Below are positions 54,201 to 58,920 of a stretch of DNA of 64,000 nucleotides, in pieces (within the stretch, counting starts at the first letter, position 1; the number at the start of each line of letters is the position of its first letter). The translations under genes and the position numbers were made by a program. Origin of the DNA: Epiperipatus broadwayi (Eukaryota; Onychophora; Udeonychophora; Euonychophora; Peripatidae); contig JAQFVV010012424.1 of NCBI GenBank assembly GCA_028023455.1, positions 912,001-976,000 of the forward strand, read 5' to 3'. A model generated the notes under the pieces. It did not search any database. It worked only from the letters and a program-made list of their open reading frames with translations, and was not told the DNA's origin.

Positions 54201-54756
54201 GCATATAGTATTTTTATGTGATTTTTTAAATATCTTTTATTATAGATATTGGTAATAATTTTTAATATGACTGTCTTCACTTACAATCTGTTAAATGATC
54301 GTCATATAGGCAGGAGAAATTAATGCATTTCATGTCGAATTAGCAATATAAAAAGCTCATTTTATCATGGTTTTTGTAATATTGAGATGTTTTAATGAGT
54401 TTAGAAGTGTGGCAGGCAGTGACAAACTTCTATCAACAATCAAGTGGTATTGCTTGGATGTTACCTATCTAGGACCATTATTCATGAACTAGGAGAATTG
54501 CTTTGTTTAAAGTATCTGTTTTTGCCAATTGTAATTGACCTAAGTGAATAAAGAACATTCACAATTGTCTAATAATGTTATGTGACTTATGATTTAATAA
54601 ATATTTTTATTTCAGTGATATTAAATAAATATTTTTTTAAAATGGTGTTGGTTAATGTCAGCGTTAATATATATATATGTTCTTTTTTATTTTCAGGATC
54701 CTCCAGAATTTGATTTCAGCATTAATAAAAATTTTCCTATTATCAAAATCACATGA
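81..54756 (+). CDS. NAA35: NAA35 (MAK10) NatC auxiliary subunit, 3' half, eight exons
   Basis: This gene encodes the large non-catalytic subunit of NatC, which with the catalytic NAA30 acetylates protein N-termini such as Met-Leu and Met-Phe at the ribosome. Eight exons join in frame to give about 373 residues ending in a natural stop; animal family members are about 725 residues, so the N-terminal half lies left of the window. Conserved family stretches are seen in order: [29 protein letters not shown] with [24 protein letters not shown], a lysine-rich KKNKKKKK tract, FDSEQ with [10 protein letters not shown] and [20 protein letters not shown], and PPEFDFS at the C-terminus. All exon borders fit GT/AG rules and phases are compatible. 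No frameshift or internal stop interrupts the spliced frame, so the gene looks functional. Assignment is from remembered family motifs, not from a search. Confidence 0.95.
690..895 (-). mobile_element. RTE-type LINE C-terminal tail, decayed copy 1
   Basis: Read on the minus strand this gives [15 protein letters not shown], then degraded sequence and EEARD. This is the basic tail after the reverse transcriptase of RTE-like LINEs (pattern PRD-KRP-GRP...W...ARDR..W). Stops and substitutions interrupt it. It aligns with the better copy at about 1883-2035, so the two are related. The 110-codon plus-strand open frame over this stretch is a shadow. Confidence 0.5.
1351..1730. repeat. Tandem duplication, two copies of about 193 bp
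   Basis: Copy 1 (1351-1543) and copy 2 (1544-1730) both begin ACATTAAGATATCAGTAAA and both end AATAACTTAACTGGAT. By eye they differ at only a few positions, mostly small indels, so the duplication looks recent. No coding content is seen. Confidence 0.9.
1883..2035 (-). mobile_element. RTE-type LINE C-terminal tail, decayed copy 2
   Basis: The minus strand translates without interruption from about 2035 to a stop at 1883-1885. Recognisable pieces are [20 protein letters not shown], then [12 protein letters not shown]. This matches the conserved basic tail of RTE-like LINE proteins (PRDxKRPxGRP, then a tryptophan and ARDR). It is only a fragment; the polymerase upstream, at higher coordinates, is not recognisable here. 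It shares ancestry with the copy at 690-895. Confidence 0.6.
2690..4335 (-). mobile_element. Penelope-like reverse transcriptase, decayed and truncated
   Basis: This stretch is a rotted relative of the Penelope element at 12.5-16.3 kb, in opposite orientation. On the minus strand the segment near 3540-3650 reads as [14 protein letters not shown]-like, and 3240-3285 matches the plus copy around 14708 (a stretch encoding [14 protein letters not shown]). The 2700-2775 part reads as [13 protein letters not shown] against [14 protein letters not shown] in the plus copy. Many stops and frameshifts are present and the GIY-YIG endonuclease is missing at the 3' end. It cannot encode an active protein. 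Confidence 0.75.
4510..4566 (-). ncRNA. Hammerhead-like motif, degenerate (cluster unit 1)
   Basis: On the minus strand the order is outer stem strand TGATCT, CCAA, core GTGATGA (consensus CTGATGA, first base changed), stem II GGGCT-AGTTC-AGCAC, GAAA, short stem III from ATACATAT, then TTGA. The outer stem I partner is changed to AGCTCA. The changes in the core and in stem I suggest that this copy is inactive. Confidence 0.6.
4983..5039 (-). ncRNA. Hammerhead-like motif, degenerate (cluster unit 2)
   Basis: Stem I is kept here: CCAA pairs with TTGG and an outer arm TGATCT pairs with AGATCA. GAAA and the 3-bp stem III (ATA/TAT around CA) are also kept. The CTGATGA box has decayed to CCAACGA, three changes, and stem II (GTGCT/AACAT) has mismatches. 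The fold is recognisable but cleavage is not expected. Confidence 0.55.
5501..5557 (+). ncRNA. Hammerhead-like motif (cluster unit 4)
   Basis: On the plus strand the core reads CTAATGA at 5514-5520 (one change from CTGATGA). A perfect 5-bp stem II follows, ATGCT-AGTTC-AGCAT at 5521-5535, then GAAA at 5536-5539. Stem III would be A39-T46 and T40-A45, with A47 as the cleavage-site base. The outer stem I TGATCT (5501-5506) pairs with AGATCA (5552-5557). The G to A change in the core is at a position normally essential for catalysis. Confidence 0.65.
5583..5660 (+). repeat. tRNA-like segment with A-box- and B-box-like motifs
   Basis: About 25 bases downstream of the hammerhead-like motif, the plus strand carries TGGTGTATCGGTTG (A-box-like, 5585-5598) and GAGTTCAAGTCC (B-box-like, 5639-5650), about 50 bases apart as in tRNA genes. 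The T-stem does not pair well, so this is a tRNA-derived SINE-like head rather than a working tRNA. Reverse-oriented counterparts lie near 4424-4490 and 4895-4965. Confidence 0.45.
5985..6235 (+). mobile_element. Penelope-like GIY-YIG C-terminal fragment
   Basis: The plus strand reads [16 protein letters not shown] and later NCMNIYK, matching the C-terminal end of the endonuclease of the element at 12.5-16.3 kb ([16 protein letters not shown] and NCMNIYK). It starts abruptly near 5990 and carries stops. It is a dead fragment in opposite orientation to the RT fragment at 2690-4335. Confidence 0.65.
6478..7090 (-). mobile_element. RTE-type LINE endonuclease remnant
   Basis: The minus strand from about 7085 gives [29 protein letters not shown], then KTWIWIYLDED (one TGG now a stop) and [10 protein letters not shown]. 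This follows the AP-endonuclease end of RTE/craniofacial-development-protein-2-like sequences (ERNERG..L..F.......N..F....RKWTW.SPDG...NEIDFIL..RK). The 79-codon open frame at 6478-6717 continues into the lysine-rich linker. Stops interrupt it; it may extend to about 7560 but I cannot follow it there. Confidence 0.5.
8019..8184 (+). CDS. NAA35: NAA35 exon
   Basis: This exon completes a split lysine codon and reads through [15 protein letters not shown], then the family signature [19 protein letters not shown] and LQDE. It ends in phase 0 at a GTTAGT donor. [10 protein letters not shown] is among the most conserved stretches of NAA35, so this exon anchors the gene identification. Confidence 0.96.
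8430..8990. repeat. Diverged tandem duplication of about 290 bp in intron 2
   Basis: TTGCTGTAAATAATTGATTT near 8460 recurs as TTGTTATAAATAATTGAATT near 8747. The pairing continues through CAGAGGAGTGA-type and AAACTGCAAA stretches. The copies are diverged and non-coding. They fill most of intron 2 (8185-9458), whose remainder shows nothing recognisable. Confidence 0.7.
9459..9637 (+). CDS. NAA35: NAA35 exon
   Basis: The exon reads [14 protein letters not shown], then [20 protein letters not shown], then [16 protein letters not shown] and a split tryptophan codon at the GTAAGT donor. The HLAC(F/L)GTW and [12 protein letters not shown] stretches are typical of metazoan NAA35. Confidence 0.96.
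10610..11600 (-). mobile_element. Penelope-like element, second family, decayed 3' part
   Basis: Minus-strand pieces in order are: FKELNNI with [10 protein letters not shown] and [17 protein letters not shown] (end of the RT domain, about 11570-11370), then [21 protein letters not shown] (about 11190-11110), then a GIY-YIG endonuclease [25 protein letters not shown] with [13 protein letters not shown] (about 11020-10675). The frame breaks between pieces and the polymerase core is missing. The sequence differs from the 12.5 kb element, so it is another family. A hammerhead-like motif follows its 3' end at 10.62-10.66 kb. Confidence 0.75.
10617..10661 (-). ncRNA. Hammerhead-like motif downstream of Penelope GIY-YIG
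   Basis: On the minus strand TTAG precedes the core TTGATAA (10651-10657, two changes from CTGATGA). After one A comes a perfect 6-bp stem II GACTAT-GAGG-ATAGTC (10634-10649), GAAA at 10630-10633, a 2-bp stem III (AG-TG-CT), C as the cleavage base, then CTAA pairing with TTAG. The position just after the endonuclease reading frame is where Penelope-like elements are known to carry minimal type I hammerheads. The two core changes probably abolish activity. Confidence 0.65.
11880..12115. repeat. Diverged tandem duplication of about 110 bp
   Basis: GAAAGATTATTTCAAAACTT near 11917 recurs as GAATGATTATTTCAAAACTA near 12024. Both copies continue with a CTATTTAA.TGAA stretch and AATTTATCT. The sequence is non-coding. 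Confidence 0.65.
12486..12511. repeat. Left flanking direct repeat of the Penelope element
   Basis: GAGTCTTTCAGATTTATCTA followed by ACTTAA is identical, over 26 bp, to 16331-16356. With two mismatches the match extends about 11 bp further left. The most likely reading is a target-site duplication of the element in between. Confidence 0.85.
13041..13164 (+). repeat. Penelope internal direct repeat, 5' copy
   Basis: This stretch and 16150-16265 share TTTTAGAA.GTAT.TGA, GATTTATATATAT, and TATATTTTGAGT.ACGTGATAGCATATAT. They lie about 3.1 kb apart in the same orientation, as expected for direct pLTR copies of a Penelope element. Confidence 0.75.
13265..13888 (-). repeat. Penelope inverted terminal arm, 5' copy
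   Basis: This is the reverse complement of 15457-16070, covering the last part of the GIY-YIG domain and 3' untranslated region. On the minus strand it still reads openly as [17 protein letters not shown], then [19 protein letters not shown], through [15 protein letters not shown] to MKKRMDR. It therefore preserves a frame that is shifted in the plus copy. The inner boundary is at 13888 and the outer at 13265. Confidence 0.88.
13940..15625 (+). pseudogene. Penelope RT/GIY-YIG protein, frameshifted
   Basis: Four open blocks in different frames cover one protein: 13946-14215, 14191-14460, about 14463-14840 and 14822-15592. Breaks lie near 14205, 14458, 14820 and 15510. Reverse transcriptase motifs seen are [45 protein letters not shown] and the catalytic YVDD at 14822-14833. 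The C-terminal GIY-YIG nuclease reads [27 protein letters not shown] at about 15417-15507. Comparison with the inverted arm shows that the last break is a small indel after the KEHNG codons. The protein would copy and insert the element if intact; here it is dead. Confidence 0.85.
15457..16070 (+). repeat. Penelope inverted terminal arm, 3' copy
   Basis: This is the plus-strand partner of 13265-13888. It contains the 3' end of the nuclease frame and an untranslated part including GGGCAAAAAATAAATTTGCC. Small indels separate the two arms, which are about 614 and 624 bp. Confidence 0.88.
16331..16356. repeat. Right flanking direct repeat of the Penelope element
   Basis: This stretch is identical over 26 bp to 12486-12511 and directly follows the poly(A) run and ACTATAACA. 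It marks the right insertion boundary. Confidence 0.85.
16402..16443 (+). ncRNA. Hammerhead ribozyme motif, well conserved
   Basis: The motif has a full core: CTGATGA at 16407-16413 and GAAA at 16429-16432. Stem II is a perfect 5-bp hairpin GTGCT-GGTTC-AGCAC (16414-16428). Stem III is minimal: A32-T37 and T33-A36 with loop GC, followed by C38 as the cleavage base. Stem I is CCCAA (16402-16406) with TTGGG (16439-16443). This is a minimal type I layout as known from Penelope-like elements and retrozymes. It lies 46 bp outside the Penelope insertion, in the older flanking repeat. Of the motifs in the window this has the most complete core. Confidence 0.75.
17197..17229. other. Short hairpin with 12 paired bases
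   Basis: TTAACA(AT)AGAGGTG pairs with CACCTCTGTTAA around the loop CAATTC, with a two-base bulge on the left. The hairpin is isolated in AT-rich intron sequence. I cannot assign a role. Confidence 0.4.
18485..18800. other. Unidentified patch of higher GC content
   Basis: This stretch is clearly less AT-rich than its surroundings and contains several CG dinucleotides. It includes a nested hairpin: GCAGGCT (18628-18634) with AGCCTGC (18661-18667), enclosing GGTGT-GCA-ACACC (18643-18655). No open frame or known element is recognised. It is probably a fragment of an inserted element. Confidence 0.4.
19480..19650. other. Unidentified CpG-containing patch
   Basis: This short stretch has CGCGGCCGACACG, a small inverted repeat ACACG-TTCGAACC-CGTGT, and GCCGCTATGTCGCATCGCAG, unlike the AT-rich flanks. 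The GTTCGAAC core resembles a tRNA T-loop, but the stem geometry is wrong for a tRNA. The origin is unknown. Confidence 0.35.
20174..20236. repeat. Telomere-like (CCCTAA)n degenerate array
   Basis: About ten imperfect CTAACC/CCCTAA units occur in about 60 bp: CTAACCCTAACCCTAAACCTAA and so on. The TTAGGG-type unit is the common animal telomere repeat. Here it is short, degenerate and intronic, so it is an interstitial array or a satellite rather than a chromosome end. Confidence 0.75.
20288..20425. repeat. Minisatellite, three copies of about 48 bp
   Basis: The CGTAACACAA stretch starts at 20292, 20341 and 20389, each followed by TAAAAAAATATCCGAT.GAAAA. The 95-codon minus-strand open frame over this region arises from the repeat and is not a gene. 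Confidence 0.85.
21180..21770. repeat. Tandem array of about 115-135 bp, four diverged copies
   Basis: The landmark AACAACCCA..(T/C)TCTGATTAATTACTGTC occurs near 21220, 21351, 21488 and 21601. Each copy continues with an A-rich run, a TTAGTC/TTGG.TATCATTT stretch and ACGGTA. The copies are diverged and have no coding content. Confidence 0.75.
21803..22291. repeat. Tandem array with a 174-bp period, 2.8 copies
   Basis: ATTGATTT..ACTCTTG starts at 21803, 21977 and 22151, exactly 174 bp apart each time. Every copy carries CCGTAACTTTAAAAAGACACAC, AAAGTCC and AAGATTAATAAACATT. The last copy is shortened. The regular period and high similarity mark a young satellite. Confidence 0.85.
23093..23263. 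mobile_element. MITE of 171 bp with 30-bp inverted termini
   Basis: The left end CTTTTATAAATATCCACATA...CTCTAA (23093-23122) and the right end (23234-23263) are reverse complements at 28 of 30 positions. The interior is AT-rich and has no open frame. This fits a non-autonomous DNA transposon; I could not define a clear target duplication. Confidence 0.75.
23362..23414 (-). repeat. Partial arm of the 60.9 kb palindromic element
   Basis: TAAAACAGG.AAAACTC..CATAC, then ATTGCCAC and GAGTA match the left arm of the palindrome at 60891-61070 and the reverse complement of 58843-58920. The match ends at about 23414, so this is a truncated copy. Confidence 0.65.
24504..24589 (+). CDS. NAA35: NAA35 exon
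   Basis: This exon completes the split tryptophan and reads [20 protein letters not shown], then LLEQETIQ. It ends in phase 1 at a GTGAGC donor. The EFLY.W..S.L.RAD pattern is typical of NAA35. Confidence 0.95.
25560..26370. repeat. Diverged tandem duplication of about 400 bp
   Basis: AGGCTTGGTCAGCCTAA near 25703 pairs with AGGTTTGTTCAGCCTAA near 26116. CAATAAATGGTGTTATATTT pairs with CAATAGATGGCGCTATATTT, and GAAATTTTAGGG.C.TT occurs in both. The order is kept across the whole unit. The sequence is non-coding. Confidence 0.7.
27205..27450. mobile_element. Palindromic MITE of about 245 bp
   Basis: The outer arms CACGCTAAATGCTTTGGAAG (from 27207) and CTTCCAAAGCGTG (to about 27449) pair. Inner arms CTTAATATAGTAAACTGAGC and CTCAGTTTACTATATTAAG pair around the centre near 27330. 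The whole element is one long imperfect hairpin without an open frame. A partial relative lies at 35337-35406. Confidence 0.75.
27989..28107 (+). CDS. NAA35: NAA35 exon
   Basis: This exon reads [18 protein letters not shown], then [21 protein letters not shown] and K, ending in phase 0 at GTACTT. The lysine-rich run after EQQ-KGR is a known low-complexity feature of NAA35. The donor is weaker than the others, but the join to the next exon is in frame and homologous. Confidence 0.93.
28342..29736. mobile_element. Tigger/pogo-like non-autonomous DNA transposon, 1.4 kb
   Basis: The ends are inverted repeats of 22 bp with one mismatch: CACCTGGGTCTCTTTTTACG (28342 onward) and the reverse complement of 29715-29736. 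A TATA-type sequence flanks both ends, consistent with a TA target duplication. The CTC(G)TTTTACGCG end resembles Tigger/pogo termini as I remember them. A second internal TTTTTACGCGAGTTTTGAAAA lies near 29605. No transposase frame is visible, so it depends on another element for movement. Confidence 0.75.
35337..35406. repeat. Partial copy of the 27.2 kb palindromic MITE
   Basis: AAAAGCTTAAACTAGAATG, then GCTTAGTATAGTATACTGAG and CATGCTTTTGATATC match the left arm and centre of the element at 27205-27450. The other arm is absent. Confidence 0.6.
36354..36774. mobile_element. Foldback element with 24-bp perfect inverted termini
   Basis: ATTAATTATATGTTGGACTA plus TTTC (36354-36377) is the exact reverse complement of 36751-36774. 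Pairing continues inward with gaps: TTACTAACAG/CTGTTAG-type and ACAGGTTAGTATGTAATA against TATTACATACTAACCT. The loop holds about 170 bp with no convincing gene. This is MITE-like, of unknown superfamily. Confidence 0.75.
37505..38068. other. Unidentified GC-richer, CpG-containing block
   Basis: The block begins near CATGGCCAATCAGAGGGGAAC and includes GGGGCAGTTGCCCTGGGTC and a GTAAGT donor-like site near 37948. Base composition differs sharply from the flanks. It looks like inserted mobile DNA, perhaps the end of a DNA transposon, but I recognise no family and see no protein. It ends where the 15-bp direct repeat at 38054 begins. Confidence 0.4.
39192..39199. promoter_or_regulatory. CRE-type palindrome TGACGTCA
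   Basis: A perfect 8-bp TGACGTCA lies within ATGACGTCAT. It is the classic CREB/ATF binding sequence. It is about 90 bp upstream of the 39.3 kb hairpin and might belong to the promoter of the inserted unit. The function is inferred only from the motif. Confidence 0.35.
39291..39326. other. Perfect 14-bp hairpin, 8-nt loop
   Basis: AGAAGGGATTGAAA (39291-39304) is the exact reverse complement of TTTCAATCCCTTCT (39313-39326), separated by AGACGCAC. A perfect stem of this length with moderate GC is unusual in this AT-rich window. It does not match the histone mRNA stem-loop. Confidence 0.6.
42136..42176 (-). ncRNA. Hammerhead-like motif, degenerate
   Basis: On the minus strand CCAA (42173-42176) precedes ATGATGA (42166-42172, one change from CTGATGA). 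Then come CTGCAGGTTCTGCTA (stem II with a mismatched base), GAAA (42147-42150), TGCAT, C and TTAAA. The flank GAAATGCATCTT...CATTTG.CTTTTAT matches the 16.4 kb copy, so both belong to one repeat family. The loss of TTGG weakens stem I. Confidence 0.55.
42927..43190 (+). CDS. NAA35: NAA35 exon (largest, 264 nt)
   Basis: The exon gives 88 codons, including [65 protein letters not shown] and ECIQNPNDE. It is phase 0 at both ends, with acceptor TTTTCAG and donor GTAAAA. The [10 protein letters not shown] stretch and the FQQAK helix are strongly conserved in NAA35. Confidence 0.97.
43191..50024 (+). other. NAA35: NAA35 intron 6 (6.8 kb)
   Basis: The intron is AT-rich. I see a diverged direct repeat of about 115-140 bp (about 44267-44380 and 44605-44745, sharing TTTTGGAATAATCT and AGATTTAAACA). 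A 9-bp hairpin ACAGCACTA/TAGTGCTGT lies at 45361-45396, and there are (TA)n runs. A TTTCGTGCTGAAC motif near 43962 resembles the stem II/GAAA part of the hammerhead family but lacks the rest. Nothing else is recognised. Confidence 0.85.
50025..50105 (+). CDS. NAA35: NAA35 exon
   Basis: The exon has 27 codons, phase 0 at both ends: [27 protein letters not shown]. The second half is nearly invariant in animal NAA35. The acceptor follows a long T-rich tract (TTTTAATAG) and the donor is GTAAGT. Confidence 0.97.
50106..54696 (+). other. NAA35: NAA35 intron 7 (4.6 kb)
   Basis: The intron is AT-rich. The only recognised item is a tRNA-like SINE head at 52.80-52.86 kb. The 51.4-54.6 kb part has a slightly different texture (fewer T runs) and may be an old LINE, but I could not read a convincing domain. 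Confidence 0.85.
52804..52858 (+). mobile_element. tRNA-derived SINE head, decayed
   Basis: GATGGCACTGGTAGAGTGTA has the layout of a tRNA A box (TGGCNNAGTGGTAGAG). About 30 bases later ATCTCCAGATTTATTCC sits where a B box (GGTTCGATTCC) is expected, with several changes. Spacing fits a tRNA. It is too degenerate to be a working tRNA gene. Confidence 0.4.
54697..54756 (+). CDS. NAA35: NAA35 terminal exon
   Basis: The last exon reads [19 protein letters not shown] followed by TGA at 54754-54756. PPEFDFS and the hydrophobic FP(I/V)(I/V)K end match the natural C-terminus of the family. The acceptor is TTTTCAG. Confidence 0.96.
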   Translation, partial: DPPEFDFSINKNFPIIKIT

Positions 54757-54990
54757 TTCATACTTTGGATCTTTCTGGAATTAAAAAAAAACAATTGAAG
54801 ATACTCAGAATAATTGACGGTGCATTGACGTTCCTTCAGGATGACTATTGTCTGTCTGTGAAGTTGTATTTATTGAAAGGTGGTGAATATTCACCTTAAA
54901 TCTCTCCAGTGTTGCCTTATTTTGACACGGATATTTTTATATGTATATTTCTCTGTTATACGTGAATAAATATGAATGAATTTTTAATGT
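54757..54990 (+). other. NAA35: Probable NAA35 3' untranslated region
   Basis: Non-coding sequence follows the stop up to the poly(A) signal. The true cleavage site cannot be read from genomic sequence. The 96-codon open frame at 54972-55262 lies beyond the signal and is not supported. Confidence 0.6.
54965..54970 (+). terminator. Poly(A) signal AATAAA for NAA35
   Basis: A canonical AATAAA sits about 209 bp after the stop codon. A TG/T-rich stretch (TTTTTAATGTTTATG) follows within 30 bp, as expected of a downstream element. AT-rich sequence produces many chance AATAAA, so this is a likely rather than certain site. Confidence 0.6.
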
Positions 54991-57900
54991 TTATGATGAT
55001 AACTTATTTGAAATGGATGGGAAGAATTAGAAATTTTAAAATTATATTAACAACTGCCCATTTTATGAATTTTTATTTTAAATGTATATTCATGCTTCAG
55101 CAGATTATCATTGAATTTTCATTGATAAATTATGAAATAGGTTTTAAATTCAATTTAATAGTGAATTTTGTGTTAAAAATGAAACGTATGGTGCTTTTGA
55201 ATATTTACAAACTAGAAACGGATATAGACTGGAATTGCTTCTTTTTAATAATAACAATATAACTTTAAGAAAATATTTAATTTTATTAAAACTTTTGAAA
55301 GGTAACTTATTTTGATATATGGATATTCTCTATTTATATATATGTAAGAAAATATCATAATGCATACTGCTAACTGAATATAGATAGAAAACATTCAAAT
55401 CACCCGTCACAATATTAAGATATTTCAGCAACGCCCTCTGTGTTTAGCTATTTGAAGTTCAGACTTTATATTTATTTTCAGATTGAAATATCTTAATGTG
55501 AAGGCTGATTTGAATGTTATATATATAAATAAATGTCTTTACTTTTTGTGTATAACCAGAAAGTAGCAAATAATATATGATCTACAATCTATTATGAAAA
55601 TTATAATAGATGTTAGTATGCAATGTGTGTCAGTGAAAAAGGTTACTGGTGATTAGTTCTCTCAAACTGCTAACAGCACCATCTGTGAATTAATGCATGT
55701 GCTATGTAGTAACATAGTTGAGCTATTTATGACAAAAATTTTAAGACATTGGCATATCCAGATCATGTGTTATGAAACGAAATGTTATATTGTGCTTAAC
55801 ACTTTAACCCATGGTGGAACTTGGTTTAAATTTTGTTTTCATTGGTTAAATCTGCTACTGAAACATTTGAAATGATTCAAATGAGTCACAAGAGTGTTTT
55901 TAAGTGATTTGCAAGATTTTGTCATGGACATTGAAGATTATATATAAAGGTTTGAAACACACTGTCACATTTTGTACTCTAACTCATGATCTAGATAAAC
56001 TAGTGCCTTATAATTTTTGAGATCAATAGCTAAACTATCTCACTATATTGATTCAAATATAGTACTGCAAGCAGCTTGGAGAGAGAGCCAATCATCTTTT
56101 CACTATGAGCTATTGTATAAATGACTTAATAATAACACCTTTCTTGGATATTATAAATCAGCTATATTTTAAAAACACGTTACATTTTTAAGGTGGATTC
56201 AAACACAGATTTGATTATTACATTTTCTTTGTTATTCTATTTGGATTTTCATACACTTTTTTTTCATATTATTGATTTATGTTGGTGTTGAGTTACAATT
56301 ATAGATTTGGAAACACTGGTTCATTCTGGTAAAATTCATTCGTATATATATATATATGTAAACAACAATAATGTGACCATATGTACTGTAGCAGTAACTT
56401 GGAGGAAGTGACTTTCAATATAACTATAATTAGTCTAACCTTTATACAGTTATAAAGAAAGTCAACATGGTGATGATGAGGACTTAAAAGATCTTTATTG
56501 TATTTTGACATTGAATCAAAACACTATTCATTTTGTAACATAGCTACATATGCATATGTATGTGTGTGTTACAATGCATTGTACCTGTGCATAATATTTT
56601 CTAATTCCCTCCTCAAAATCGATTTTAGGAATTCGATATAGACTTCCCATCCAGAAATAGTTTATTTTTATATAACTAATGATAAAGGCATGCATTCACA
56701 GCCTTTATTAGGATGCCATTTTTCCATGCTTCGCTAACATTCAGTGATGTCCAGTGATTAAGCATTCATTCTATTTCTATATATCAACATGGAAAATTAT
56801 AAGTATTAGAGTGAACATTTGAAATGAAATATGATATAAAACATTACTGGCAACTTGAATTTTACAAAGTTACTAAAAACAATTTATATTATATAATTAA
56901 AAAAAAAAAATCATTTCAGAATGAAATGATAAAATAACACGAATCCCCCCCCCCCAAATAAACTTAATTATTAATCATATATATATATATAATAAATGAA
57001 ATATATAAATATGAACTTATTAAGGCTTTTTTTAAAGTATTAAAAGGAAACATGTTATCATTGTAAAAATCTAGCATTATATTAATTATATAATTCATTG
57101 ATTCAGTTGTTTAGTTGGCAATTTGTTCTTTTCTGCATTCTTGTTTTAAATATTGAATCACAAGCAGTGATGGGAGCACACATCCTTCATAGACACAGAC
57201 AAATTATAAGTTATTTAAATGTGGCATTTATGATCATGTTCCAGATAATCCCAACAGCAGATACATATTGATGGCTTGAGCTGATGCACATTTAAATTAA
57301 ATTAGTACTGCATATTCTGTAGCTTCTTCACAAAATAACTAGCTATGAATAAAGACTATTTCTTTTGGTAGTGATTTATCTTTGAAGACAGTTTTTGTTA
57401 GGATCCAACATATATGTAATAAGTATTAATAGTTTTTTTTAAAAAAATAAAATGGGCTTTTCTGGAAACTTAGAGTACAAAACTGAATTTATATGAAGTC
57501 TTTTTTAATAGTTCAGTTCTGTCTGCTGGCGGTTTCTAGACTGAATATATATATATGTATTTATTTTAATCCTACCACAGTCTAATGATAAAGAATGACT
57601 CTATCATTCTTTGTCTTAATCTTTATCTTTCGAAGAATCTATAACATTGGTTTTTTTTAAAAAAAATTAATACTGAATAATAGATTCAATTTTTTTTTTA
57701 TCTACAAATATTTTCCAGTTTGAACTTTCTGATAATATTTAATCAAGTTTTTTTCCTTTCCTTCCTTTTGTTATGTCTTAACTTTATCTTGAACTATTTT
57801 TTTTTAATTAAAAAAAAAATTATATGGATTAAATTTATTTTGTTACATTTATTTTAGACGTTTTATTAGCTTTACCTATGTCTATTTAGTCCCAGTAACA

Positions 57901-58690
57901 GAATTCTAAATGCATATCATAGGTGAACCTACATATGCACATATTCTAAAATACTTATTTAATAGATTCATTCATCCCTTTATTTAATTATTCTTTTTTT
58001 TTTTTTGCTTTATAACAATTTTTAATATTTTATTAAAAGTTTATCACTTTGTCAATGTATACTCCTGAATGACCATCTTTCAAGCTCTGTTCACATCATT
58101 AAAGCATACAAATCTTTTTTTTAATTGTGTAGTGCTGTTGATAAACCTATTTAAATTTATATTGATAAAATATTTCTAAATATTTTTTTTTGCTATAAAT
58201 AAATAATTCACGATATCATCATCCATTGTTTTTGTATTTAAATATTTTTTTTATATATTCACTATCTGGCAGTATGAGAAAAACTTATTAAATTTTATTT
58301 TTATTTATTGATTCATGTATACTAATGATTCTCAGTTTTTTTAGGCCACCTCTCTTATTTGTCCCAAAGTGTTTTTAATGCTTTCTCTTCTTAAAATGTC
58401 TTTTAGTCCACCTGACATTAAGGAAGTATGCTAAAATGTAATTTTTTTTTTCTAAAAATGTTAAGTTTTTAATTAAAACAAAATTTTATTTTAAATAATA
58501 CAACATTTAAAATGAGATTTAAACAAAAGAAAAAATAATTTATGAAGAAAATTATCAAAAAAAAAACTTTGCCCTTCAGGGATATTTTTTCTTATTTTCA
58601 TTTTAAAGAAATTACTATAAACAAGTAGATAATAACAAACAATATGGAAATACTGTGTTTTCAATTTAAGAGTCATAGTTTTGTAGTTAA
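54991..58690. other. Intergenic stretch downstream of NAA35
   Basis: Apart from the 130-bp palindrome at 55.39 kb, a C run near 56945 and (TA)n runs, nothing is recognised. Open frames are short and lack coding character. Confidence 0.75.
55390..55518. mobile_element. Palindromic MITE of about 130 bp
   Basis: AACATTCAAATCACCCGTCA (from 55390) through TTAAGATATTTCA pairs with TGAAATATCTTAATGTGAAG through GGCTGATTTGAATGTT (55484-55518). A short loop contains ACGCCCTCTG. The flanks are AT-rich and no target duplication is clear. Confidence 0.65.
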
Positions 58691-58758
58691 GTAGAGATAA
58701 AAGGTGGCTGCTGGAGGGTTGCATTAGATCCTAAGATCTAGGTGCAGTGCTTTAAAAT

Positions 58759-58813
58759 CCAAGGCTCCTCACTGATGAAGGCCACAAGCCAGAAACTAGT
58801 CTGGGGATATTGG
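58759..58813 (+). ncRNA. Hammerhead ribozyme-like motif beside a half palindrome
   Basis: The core is complete: CTGATGA (58772-58778) and GAAA (58792-58795). Stem II is GGC-CACAA-GCC with an A/A mismatch at its base. Stem III is AC-TA-GT, followed by C58801 as the cleavage base. Stem I has an inner 6-bp part TCCTCA (58766-58771) with TGGGGA (58802-58807), and an outer CCAA (58759-58762) with TTGG (58810-58813). The layout matches the 16.4 kb motif. It abuts an arm of the palindromic element repeated at 60.9 kb. Confidence 0.65.
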
Positions 58814-58817
58814 ATGA

Positions 58818-58920
58818 GTAGGCATTAGATGGGGATTTTATGCACAAGCCTTCTGGCATCCATTGATTACTCTGGCTTGCACTGAGTGGCAATACTGTAT
58901 GGAGAGTTTTGCCTGTTTTA
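58818..58920 (+). repeat. Half copy of the 60.9 kb palindromic element
   Basis: From GTAGGCATTAGATGGGGATT through CACAAGCCTTCTGGCATCCA to GCCTGTTTTA, this stretch matches the spacer and right arm of the palindrome at 60891-61070. In this copy the arm is preceded by the hammerhead-like motif rather than by its inverted partner. Confidence 0.85.
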
